7,678 bases of DNA. Origin: Chloroflexi bacterium UBA6265 (GTDB lineage: Bacteria; Chloroflexota; Chloroflexia; Thermomicrobiales; UBA6265). The position numbers were made by a program, and so were the translations under genes. The number at the start of each line of letters is the position of its first letter. The stretch's first letter is position 1. The stretch is from NCBI GenBank assembly GCA_002440805.1, contig DJVD01000103.1, forward strand, positions 374 to 8,051, read 5' to 3'. Below, one piece after another: positions 1 through 5,479 of this stretch. The notes under the pieces were generated by a model. That model had not been told where the DNA came from. It saw only the letters and a program-made list of their open reading frames with translations, and ran no database searches.

Positions 1-699
1 CTTGCCGATCTTGGACCTCCGCCCGGAGCAGAGACTGGCGCTTCACCTGTAGCCGGTGAGGAAGGAGCCCCGGAAGCAGGAATTCCACCGATCCTTTACG
101 ACGCCACGTGGGCTGGTGGAGTCTTCGCCTTCCCTGGTTCGCCAGCGGCTCAGGCGGTAGTTACGCTGACCCCGGGCGAATGGTTGCTTCTGACGCCACC
201 AGAATCCGGACTTCCGCCCCAGGTGATGAACGTAGTGGGCGACGTGAGTGAAGCACCGCCAGCGCCAGAAGATGTGATCGCGGTCGAACTTGACAGCTTC
301 CAGATCATCCTGCCAGAGCAAATACCGGCCGGGTCGCACATTTGGCAAGTGACGAACATCGGTGATCAGCCTCATGAGATGTTCATTGCCAAGACGCCTG
401 AGCGAATCAGTGTCGAGGATGCGCTGACCCTCATCTCGCTTCCGCCGGATGCAACTCCGCCAGCAGGCCTTCCCAACCTGGAGGAGTTTGTCGATGTTGG
501 CTTTGTAATGCCGATTTCCGGCGAACAGTCCACCCTTGTTGAGATGAGTTTTGAACCAGGTCACTATGTCGTCGTCTGCTTCATTCCCGAGAAGGAATCA
601 GGTAACCCCCATGCGCTTCATGGCATGGTGACGATCTTCTCGATCGGTGCGGAAGGCGAGCAAGTTGAGCCACCTGCTTCCCCGGTACCCGAGGAGTAA
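1..699 (+). CDS. Secreted cupredoxin-like copper protein, 5' end outside window
   Basis: The frame is open from base 1 to the TAA at 697-699, so the first 232 residues seen here continue a protein that begins upstream. Window residues 1-30 are a low-complexity Gly/Pro/Ala/Glu linker containing ASPVAGEE. Residues 34-80 look like the remnant of a beta domain (TLTPGEWLLL). Residues 95-222 form a cupredoxin-like domain with candidate type 1 copper ligands His125 (QPHEMF), Cys193 (VVVCFIP), His204 and Met209 (PHALHGM). The spacing C-x10-H-x4-M is longer in the Cys-His loop than the C-x2-H of plastocyanin. The tail is acidic and Pro-rich (SPVPEE). Such proteins act outside the cytoplasm as electron or copper carriers. 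No signal peptide is visible because the N terminus is missing. The multicopper oxidase gene downstream on the same strand fits a shared copper role. The fold assignment is good; copper binding is inferred. Confidence 0.8.
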   Translation, partial: LADLGPPPGAETGASPVAGEEGAPEAGIPPILYDATWAGGVFAFPGSPAAQAVVTLTPGEWLLLTPPESGLPPQVMNVVGDVSEAPPAPEDVIAVELDSFQIILPEQIPAGSHIWQVTNIGDQPHEMFIAKTPERISVEDALTLISLPPDATPPAGLPNLEEFVDVGFVMPISGEQSTLVEMSFEPGHYVVVCFIPEKESGNPHALHGMVTIFSIGAEGEQVEPPASPVPEE

Positions 700-760
700 A
701 GCGGTCACTAGCGGCTACGGCCAAAGAACCTGGAGTGATGCTCCGAAGGTTGAGCGCCGC

Positions 761-794
761 GGATATCCCTGGCACGAGGATGCCAGGGATATCC
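761..794. repeat. Perfect 14-bp inverted repeat (hairpin or operator)
   Basis: GGATATCCCTGGCA at 761-774 and its exact complement TGCCAGGGATATCC at 781-794 flank a 6-base loop CGAGGA. Each arm also contains the self-complementary octamer GGATATCC, at 761-768 and 787-794, so the site offers two identical palindromes with centres 26 bp apart. It sits 61 bases after the cupredoxin stop and 75 bases before the chosen oxidase start. No T-run follows on either strand, so a classical intrinsic terminator is unlikely. It could be an operator for a dimeric regulator, an mRNA processing or stabilising stem between the two genes, or a dispersed palindromic repeat of the genome. Confidence 0.75.
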
Positions 795-853
795 AACGCA
801 CTCGACCAACGACACTGCTCTTGGTGTTCGGCCGTGAAGCCAGCGTTTCTCAC

Positions 854-861
854 GAAGGTGG
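854..861 (+). promoter_or_regulatory. Ribosome binding site that decides the oxidase start
   Basis: GAAGGTGG lies 8 bases before ATG 870, a normal Shine-Dalgarno distance. The frame is open back to GTG 735, but the residues between 735 and 869 are encoded across the 761-794 palindrome and have no exported-protein features. Starting at 870 places a twin-arginine signal right at the N terminus. Confidence 0.6.
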
Positions 862-869
862 ATAGCAGG

Positions 870-2288
870 ATGGAGTCTCAGCGTTCCGGTTCCCGCCGTG
901 CTCCTCTCATTTCACGTCGGCGTGCATTCCAGGGATTTGGGGGCGGAGTTGCCGCCACCCTCCTGGGAGGCACGCCTGGTACTGCCCAGGCGTTGCTTCA
1001 ACAGGGCGAAGATCGTGTGGAGCGTGCCGCCGAGAGTGAATCACAGACCCGTGAATTCGTGCTTACCGCCGAGGAACTCGACTGGGATCTCATACCCGGA
1101 GTCACCGTTCGGGCGTGGGGATATAACGGCCAAATCCCGGGCCCTGAACTACGTGTTCGTGAGGGCGATCTCATTCGCGTGATCTTGCGGAACTCGCTGC
1201 CCGTGCCGACGACGATCCACTGGCACGGTGTGCACCTGCCGCCAGCGATGGACGGACCGGCTGGATTAAACCAGGCTGCCGTCCCTCCTGGCGACGAATT
1301 CATCTACGAATTTATCGCCACCCCCGGTGGCACTCGCTGGTACCACTCCCACGCTGACCCCGCGTTACAGGTGCCAATAGGGCTCTATGGCCCGCTCATT
1401 ATCGAGCCCAGGACCGCTCCTCGTTCCTATACCTATGACCAGGAGTACACGCTCGTCCTGGGAGAGTGGGATCTGGAGTTGACTCCCGAGGTTGCCGCTG
1501 GCACAGCGGAACGCGGTCCGCGAGACAAGATGCTGCGCGGTGGGGAACTCGGCACCGATATGTTCTTAATCAATGGTCGCGCGCATGGTGCCATCCCGCC
1601 GATCATGCTCAAAGAAGGGGAGCGGGTATTACTGCGGCTGATCAATGCAGGACATCTCGCGCACCCCATACATATGCACGGGCACTCGTTCAAGATCGTT
1701 GCGACCGATGGCAATCCCATTCCCGAGGGGATGGAGTGGACAAAAGACACCGTCCTGATCGGACCATCAGAGCGCTATGACCTGGAGTTCCTGGGCAACA
1801 ACCCCGGCGTATGGATGTTCCATTGTCACGTGGAGCACCACATGGCGAACGGGATGATGACGGTCATCCAATACGAAGGCCACAAACCGACCGGTCCCGC
1901 AGCGGATATCTTCGACGACGTTGTGGGGGTTCACGAACCTTCCGGGGACCACCATCACGGTACCCCTGTAGCATCGGAGGAGGCGTCTCCCACACCGACG
2001 AGTTCTTCAGTGCCGGAGACCCCTGCGGCTGAGGGCGGTGTGGTGATTGCCATGGTGGACGATCGCTTTGATCCGGCATACCTCGAAATCCCGGCGGGAA
2101 CAGTGGTTACCTGGATCAATAAGGGCGCCGACTGGCATAACGTCTCGTCGAGTGCGGCCGGTTTTGCATCCGACAAGATCCATCCGGGCGAGAGCTTCTC
2201 GTTCCGATTCGACAACCCGGGTATCTACCGCTTTGTGTGTCGTCATCACGGGCTCGCTGGAATGACAGGACAAATTACGGTCGTCTAG
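870..2288 (+). CDS. Tat-exported multicopper oxidase (laccase-like) with fused C-terminal cupredoxin domain
   Basis: This 472-aa protein should oxidise a substrate (phenol, metal ion or similar) and reduce O2 to water outside the cytoplasm. A twin-arginine signal is seen at residues 16-41 (RRRAFQG, hydrophobic GVAATLLGG, then AQA). Oxidase domain 1, about residues 58-180, carries His117-Trp-His119 and His159-Ser-His161. Domain 2, about 200-345, carries HPIHMH (265-270) and HCHVEHHMANGM (318-329). These supply the type 2/type 3 trinuclear histidines, and His265, Cys319, His324 and Met329 give the type 1 site. Domain 1 has HSH where a type 1 Cys could be, so this is a two-domain oxidase with type 1 copper only in domain 2. 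Nitrite reductase NirK is unlikely, because it has its type 1 Cys in domain 1. A linker with His361-363 and Pro/Thr/Ser stretches leads to a plastocyanin-like domain (388-472) with His423, Cys457, His460 and Met465. The substrate cannot be told from sequence. Confidence 0.93.
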   Translation: MESQRSGSRRAPLISRRRAFQGFGGGVAATLLGGTPGTAQALLQQGEDRVERAAESESQTREFVLTAEELDWDLIPGVTVRAWGYNGQIPGPELRVREGDLIRVILRNSLPVPTTIHWHGVHLPPAMDGPAGLNQAAVPPGDEFIYEFIATPGGTRWYHSHADPALQVPIGLYGPLIIEPRTAPRSYTYDQEYTLVLGEWDLELTPEVAAGTAERGPRDKMLRGGELGTDMFLINGRAHGAIPPIMLKEGERVLLRLINAGHLAHPIHMHGHSFKIVATDGNPIPEGMEWTKDTVLIGPSERYDLEFLGNNPGVWMFHCHVEHHMANGMMTVIQYEGHKPTGPAADIFDDVVGVHEPSGDHHHGTPVASEEASPTPTSSSVPETPAAEGGVVIAMVDDRFDPAYLEIPAGTVVTWINKGADWHNVSSSAAGFASDKIHPGESFSFRFDNPGIYRFVCRHHGLAGMTGQITVV

Positions 2289-2545
2289 AGGATAGTGGTG
2301 CCTGGCGGAGTGAACTGATATACGAGTCCATAGTCCCTGGACACCGCATGAAGTCACGATTCGAAGGTATGCCCACGGGTGACGACGGGGAGCGAGGGAA
2401 CGGCAGCACACCGGACGACAGGCAAACCCTGCACCGGTAAGGGTGACGAATGCCGCTGTGTCGTGGCCCGGCACGCGTTGGTGCACTCGGCAAAACGGAT
2501 CCCATAGAACTCATTCCAGAGCGATCGAACGTGCCCATATCCCAA

Positions 2546-2573
2546 AGCACATTCGTATTCGCCGTTCTACAAT
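2546..2573 (+). promoter_or_regulatory. Candidate sigma-70-type promoter for the osmC-like gene
   Basis: TACAAT at 2568-2573 matches five of six bases of the -10 consensus. A weak -35 (AGCACA, 2546-2551) lies 16 bases upstream. Transcription would start near 2580, leaving a leader of about 120 bases before ATG 2700. The weak -35 box keeps this tentative. Confidence 0.33.
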
Positions 2574-2686
2574 CCGTTGCAGGCGACGTGAAGAGCAAGG
2601 TTGCGCCTGGCGAGCGGTGAAACGCCCGGCCTGTGGATCGGCTGTATGTGCGGTGCGGCTGTTACGATGATCAGGAACGTAGTGAC

Positions 2687-2690
2687 AGGA
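2687..2690 (+). promoter_or_regulatory. Ribosome binding site that decides the osmC-like start
   Basis: AGGA lies 9 bases before ATG 2700 but only 3 bases before the in-frame ATG 2694, so 2700 is preferred. In-frame ATGs further upstream (2601, 2643, 2667) would add 11-33 residues unlike anything in the family. Confidence 0.5.
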
Positions 2691-2699
2691 ATCATGCCC

Positions 2700-3248
2700 A
2701 TGACCGAGATTAACCCTACCTCAACCCTTCGCGAGCGACAGGCATCCCTTAAACAGGGATATCGCGATGACCCAGCTTCGGCGCAGCTCACAACCGTTGT
2801 GCGCAGCGTCACCGGATCCGGTCAGGATCCTCGCCGCGTGAAGATTGCCGTTGATGGCCCTGCAGGCACCGTGCTGGAGGTCGGCGCTCATCCCGCCGTG
2901 GGTGGCGACGATGATTTGCCCTGCTCGGGAGATATCTTCCTCGCCTCGCTCGCCGCTTGCCAGGAGATTACGATCCGGCTCGTTGCTGCCGCAATGGGAC
3001 TTGAGTTGCGCCGTCTCGACTTGCGCGTGGAAGGAACGTGGGATGTTCGCGGCACACTCGCCGTCGATCGCGAGGTCCCGGTCGGTTACTCATCGATCCG
3101 GATTATCGCCGCCATCGATACCGATGCCCCGCAGGACCAAATAGACCGGTTGCTGAAATCCGCCGAGCGTTACTGCGTCGTCAGCGCCACACTGCACACC
3201 CCGCCGACCCTTGAGTTCCTCCCCACCACTTCTCGATCCGCCGAGTGA
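2700..3248 (+). CDS. OsmC/Ohr-family thiol peroxidase-like protein
   Basis: A 182-aa cytoplasmic protein. Family members reduce organic hydroperoxides through two cysteines. The OsmC-type core begins near residue 40 (VKIAVDGPAG). The DLPCSGDIFLASLAACQEI segment (residues 72-90) contains Cys75 and Cys87, and ERYCVVSATLHTPP contains Cys159. Cys87, in the ASLAAC context, and Cys159 correspond to the usual peroxidatic and resolving pair. Cys75 is an extra cysteine in the loop before the long helix. The length is somewhat above the usual 140-150 aa because of a polar 35-40-residue N-terminal extension (TSTLRERQASLKQGYRDDPAS), a layout found in OsmC proteins outside the classic Ohr group. It lies 411 bases after the oxidase gene and is probably transcribed separately. 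It converges on the terminase operon. Family assignment is firm; the true substrate is not known. Confidence 0.88.
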   Translation: MTEINPTSTLRERQASLKQGYRDDPASAQLTTVVRSVTGSGQDPRRVKIAVDGPAGTVLEVGAHPAVGGDDDLPCSGDIFLASLAACQEITIRLVAAAMGLELRRLDLRVEGTWDVRGTLAVDREVPVGYSSIRIIAAIDTDAPQDQIDRLLKSAERYCVVSATLHTPPTLEFLPTTSRSAE

Positions 3249-3300
3249 TGAGGGCTATAGCCATCGAGCGACACAACGTTTGATTTGGGCAAGGATTGTC

Positions 3301-3332
3301 GCCGCGGGATACAGCACCATACATCTCGCGGC
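3301..3332. terminator. Weak stem-loop between convergent genes
   Basis: GCCGCGGGA (3301-3309) can pair with TCTCGCGGC (3324-3332), giving nine pairs including one G-U and a 14-base loop. It lies 52 bases after the osmC-like stop and between two converging transcripts. There is no T-run on either side, so termination is only a possibility. A second small stem, GGCCC/GGGCC, lies at 3352-3369. Confidence 0.25.
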
Positions 3333-3412
3333 AACACGTCCTGCAGGCATCGGCCCGTCATTCGGGGCCACAGGGGGATGAATCCACCGGTTAAAGATGG
3401 GTAGCCGGCGGC

Positions 3413-3433
3413 CATCGCCTCCAAGGGGCGATG
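3413..3433 (-). terminator. Hairpin just after the terminase gene
   Basis: CATCGCCTC (3413-3421) pairs with GGGGCGATG (3425-3433) around a CAA triloop, nine pairs with one G-T mismatch/wobble. It begins 13 bases past the terminase stop codon in the direction of transcription. No clean U-run follows, so it is either a weak intrinsic terminator or an RNA end-stabilising stem. Confidence 0.4.
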
Positions 3434-3446
3434 CTGCGCAGGATGA

Positions 3447-4889
3447 TTACCCCGATCCCACCGCAATTCTTGGCCGGGGGTCGAGATCATCCAGCGCGGC
3501 AACCAACGCAGCGCTGATTACCAAATCGTCGTGGCCACGGTGGGTAGGCACGCCCCACTGCACCACATTGCCGGGACCGCGGCGGACATCGTATTCGGTG
3601 GCGGCCAATTGATCGTAGAACTCGCGCGTCAGGGTATCGCCATCGTCGGCATACTCCTTGAATCGGCCGGTTTCGATCAGGCTGACGAAATCCCATCCCA
3701 GCCGACTCTTGCTGGCCGCTGTGAATACAAACGGCACCACCCGGATCGCCGATCGCCGCAGGCTCGCCTCCAGGAAGCTGGCCAAACCCGCACCGATGCC
3801 GGTGGCATCCACTACGATCCAGTTGGCACGCCAGATGTTCCGCGCCAGTTCGATGATATGGGCATGCACATCGGTATGGCGCAGGCCGGTCCAGGCGCGG
3901 CGATCCACCACCCGATAGACGGTGCGTCCATTTGGGCCAGAGGTATCCACCTCCACCACGGTGAGGGCCGTGCTATCACGCCTGCTGGTGCTGAACCCCT
4001 CCAGGCTGCCACCGTGTTCCTCTTCGCCGGCCACATCCAGCAACAGGGCATAGCGCTTGCCGGACTCGGCCGCATGGCGACGGCGATGGTTGCCCCCCAT
4101 CATGGCGATCCGCTGCGGCGGGAACAGGCTCTGCTGGCCATCCAGTTCCTCGAGGAAATACTCGGTGCGCACAAACGGGTGCTGTTCGCCCAGTTGATCG
4201 ATCCGACTCTGCACACGCGCCCCGTAGGCCGGGAGATCGCGCGCTACCCGCTGCCACGGCACCAGGAACACGCGCTGCAGGCCATCCTGATGCTGACGCT
4301 TACGCAGGTAGCGCATCTGGCGGGCGAGGAGGGTATCGCGGGTCCAGACCGTGCCGAGGAAAATCGTGGTGGCATTGGTGGATGCCGCCATCGGATCGAA
4401 CACGGCATCCCACACCGCCGGCCGGATATCCTGCGCCTCGTTGGCGATCAGGCCGAGATCGGCGGTGAGCCCGCGGGCATTGGCGGTGCGGGCAGCGGAA
4501 ACAAATACCGCCTTCGCGTTCCCGACGTGAATGGTGCGATCACTCACCCGCACCAGCGGCGCGGTGATTGGATTGGCCAGCAACCGGTCGCGCAGCCGAT
4601 CGCGACTGATCATGGCTTGCGGTCGTAACGTTGGGGCGGCCACCACGATGGTGCCGCCACGCTCGGCATTGCGCAGCAGCACCCAGGCCACAATTTGCGC
4701 CAGCACTTCATCCTTGCCGGCCTGGCGGCTAAACACCATCGCGAACTGCTCGCCGCTGCGCGCCAGCAGGTGCTGCGCCAGCGGTTGCGCGGCCTCCAGT
4801 TGATAGCGGCGCATGGCATGGCGCGGCATGGTGATCCGGCTGAACACGCCGATATCGCGCAAGGCCGGCTGTAATGTGCTTACGCCCAT
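3447..4889 (-). CDS. Phage-type terminase large subunit (DNA-packaging ATPase/nuclease)
   Basis: A 480-aa protein of the normal length for a terminase large subunit, the motor that cuts and pumps phage DNA into capsids. The ATPase half shows a terminase-style Walker A, SRQAGKDE (residues 54-61), a Walker B segment LGLIANEAQDI (145-155) with catalytic Glu151, and a coupling motif TIFLGT (175-180). Asn150 replaces the Asp usual before that Glu. The RNase H-like nuclease half shows LLLDVAGEE with Asp285, WIVVDATGIGAG with Asp361, and GHDDLVISAAL with Asp455, so the metal-binding acidic triad looks intact. The start overlaps the end of the 63-aa gene by 10 bases and has no Shine-Dalgarno of its own, which suggests translational coupling. 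No portal or capsid gene follows; the next gene is osmC-like on the other strand. A 365-codon open frame on the opposite strand is its shadow. The family call is strong; whether it still serves phage packaging is unknown. Confidence 0.9.
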   Translation of the reverse strand: MGVSTLQPALRDIGVFSRITMPRHAMRRYQLEAAQPLAQHLLARSGEQFAMVFSRQAGKDEVLAQIVAWVLLRNAERGGTIVVAAPTLRPQAMISRDRLRDRLLANPITAPLVRVSDRTIHVGNAKAVFVSAARTANARGLTADLGLIANEAQDIRPAVWDAVFDPMAASTNATTIFLGTVWTRDTLLARQMRYLRKRQHQDGLQRVFLVPWQRVARDLPAYGARVQSRIDQLGEQHPFVRTEYFLEELDGQQSLFPPQRIAMMGGNHRRRHAAESGKRYALLLDVAGEEEHGGSLEGFSTSRRDSTALTVVEVDTSGPNGRTVYRVVDRRAWTGLRHTDVHAHIIELARNIWRANWIVVDATGIGAGLASFLEASLRRSAIRVVPFVFTAASKSRLGWDFVSLIETGRFKEYADDGDTLTREFYDQLAATEYDVRRGPGNVVQWGVPTHRGHDDLVISAALVAALDDLDPRPRIAVGSG

Positions 4890-5071
4890 CGCAGCAGCAC
4901 ATCCAGCAGCACGCTGCCGATGACGAGATAGAAAATCGTATTGGTGCGATGCCGAATCTCATCCAGGTCGGCGGCGAAATGTTCTACCTTCTCGCGGGTG
5001 AGCACCTCGTAGGTCGATCGCGGTTCGAGGTCGACGATGGGGGCGTGAATATCGGGCGCCATAGCTACCAT
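4880..5071 (-). CDS. Small 63-aa single-pass membrane protein in the terminase operon
   Basis: I do not recognise a family. Residues 1-44 are soluble and charged (EPRSTYEVLTREKVEHFAAD), likely a helix, and residues 45-61 (TIFYLVIGSVLLDVLL) form one membrane helix followed by Arg-Trp-Ala. The frame is open further upstream, but ATG 5071 is chosen because a strong GGAGAGGAG at 5077-5085 lies 5 bases before it. The first codons overlap the stop of the 78-aa gene by 7 bases, and the last codons overlap the terminase start by 10 bases, so the three are co-translated. A holin-like or membrane-anchoring role is possible, but one C-terminal helix with a long soluble front does not fit a named holin class well. 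Confidence 0.72.
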   Translation of the reverse strand: MVAMAPDIHAPIVDLEPRSTYEVLTREKVEHFAADLDEIRHRTNTIFYLVIGSVLLDVLLRWA

Positions 5072-5301
5072 GGATGCTCCTCTCCGGTTTCGATTTCGCT
5101 GAGTGCCTTGCGGATTTCGGCGAGCGAATCGGGTTCGGTGGCGTTTTGCAGCGCTGCCTGCACGCGGGCGGTGGTCGTGGCCACGCTGACGATTCTCGGG
5201 GTGTGTTTGCATAGCGTCTCCAAATCGTTCACCTCGGCGATCAGGCGATCGAGGATGTGGCCGAGCGCCGCGCGTTCGGCGGCCAGGGGTTGATCGGGCA
5301 T
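5065..5301 (-). CDS. Small 78-aa helical protein, first gene of the terminase operon
   Basis: No family is recognised. The protein is acidic and mostly predicted helical: residues 6-35 (ERAALGHILDRLIAEVNDLE) and 45-75 (RVQAALQNATEPDSLAEIRKALSEIETGEE) look like two amphipathic helices, with one Cys at about residue 31. It starts at ATG 5301 with GGAAAGGA 7 bases upstream, a good ribosome binding site. Its stop overlaps the next gene's start. Its position directly ahead of a terminase large subunit is where small terminase subunits or other DNA-binding helical proteins often sit, but no helix-turn-helix is evident, so a small-subunit role is only a suggestion. Confidence 0.7.
   Translation of the reverse strand: MPDQPLAAERAALGHILDRLIAEVNDLETLCKHTPRIVSVATTTARVQAALQNATEPDSLAEIRKALSEIETGEEHPW
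5077..5085 (-). promoter_or_regulatory. Strong ribosome binding site for the 63-aa membrane protein
   Basis: On the minus strand GGAGAGGAG ends 5 bases before ATG 5071. It lies inside the 3' end of the 78-aa gene and fixes the start against the longer upstream-open frame and against the internal ATG at 5062. Confidence 0.65.
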
Positions 5302-5324
5302 GGCAGGATCCTTTCCGGTGATGG

Positions 5325-5354
5325 TTGAGGCAGGGGGTTCCTGCTAGCTATACG
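5325..5354 (+). promoter_or_regulatory. Candidate promoter for the two-domain secreted protein
   Basis: TTGAGG (5325-5330) and TATACG (5349-5354) are separated by 18 bases, each matching four of six consensus positions. This would give a leader of about 115-120 bases before ATG 5480. It lies in the divergent intergenic region, so a minus-strand promoter for the terminase operon must also be near, but I could not pick one. Confidence 0.3.
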
Positions 5355-5370
5355 CATCGGGCGGGAACCC
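5335..5370. repeat. Inverted repeat in the divergent intergenic region
   Basis: GGGTTCC (5335-5341) and GGAACCC (5364-5370) are perfect complements. The pairing extends inward by four more pairs, two of them G-U. The site overlaps the candidate -10 box at 5349-5354, so it could be an operator or the top of a leader hairpin. Confidence 0.4.
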
Positions 5371-5432
5371 GTGGCAGGGATTGGGCGTTGGAGATAGCGG
5401 AACCACGAGGAGAAACACTGTGGGGCTGGTGA

Positions 5433-5456
5433 GGGGCAATGGCTGGATGTTGCCCC
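5433..5456 (+). repeat. Hairpin in the leader just before the ribosome binding site
   Basis: GGGGCAA (5433-5439) pairs perfectly with TTGCCCC (5450-5456) around a 10-base loop. The ribosome binding site AAGGA (5469-5473) of the next gene begins 12 bases later, so the stem could affect mRNA stability or initiation. Confidence 0.4.
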
Positions 5457-5479
5457 GGAATAGTTTGGAAGGATGATCA

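Larger units (their letters stand above)
2289..2699. other. Non-coding stretch between the oxidase and osmC-like genes
   Basis: I find no convincing gene here. The open frames on both strands lack Shine-Dalgarno sequences and have Arg/Ser/Pro-rich, shadow-like compositions. Only small imperfect stems are present, for example GTCCA/TGGAC at 2326-2342 and CAGGCG/CGCCTG near 2580-2609. No clear terminator follows the oxidase. The section 2500-2580 is more AT-rich than its surroundings and contains the best -10-like box. No tRNA or riboswitch was recognised. Confidence 0.6.

Noticed and set aside
735..869. N-terminal extension of the multicopper oxidase from GTG 735
   Set aside because: It would run through the perfect palindrome, has no ribosome binding site, and would bury the twin-arginine signal 60 residues inside. 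ATG 870 has a good ribosome binding site.
870..1900. Copper nitrite reductase (NirK) as identity of the oxidase
   Set aside because: Domain 1 has HSH rather than a type 1 Cys, and all four paired-His motifs of a trinuclear centre are present, which fits an oxidase.
2007..2598. Minus-strand open frames across the oxidase 3' end and the following gap
   Set aside because: No ribosome binding sites, Arg/Ser/His-rich random-like composition, and partial overlap with the firmly identified cupredoxin domain.
3170..3413. Possible 82-codon gene on the minus strand just after the terminase, with GGAGG before ATG
   Set aside because: The GGAGG is only 2 bases from the ATG and is explained by the hairpin at 3413-3433. 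The frame also runs antisense into the osmC-like gene and resembles no portal protein.
3531..4628. A 365-codon open frame on the plus strand opposite the terminase gene
   Set aside because: Its composition (many His, Gln, Arg, Gly, Ala) and lack of a ribosome binding site mark it as the antisense shadow of a well-supported terminase in GC-rich DNA.
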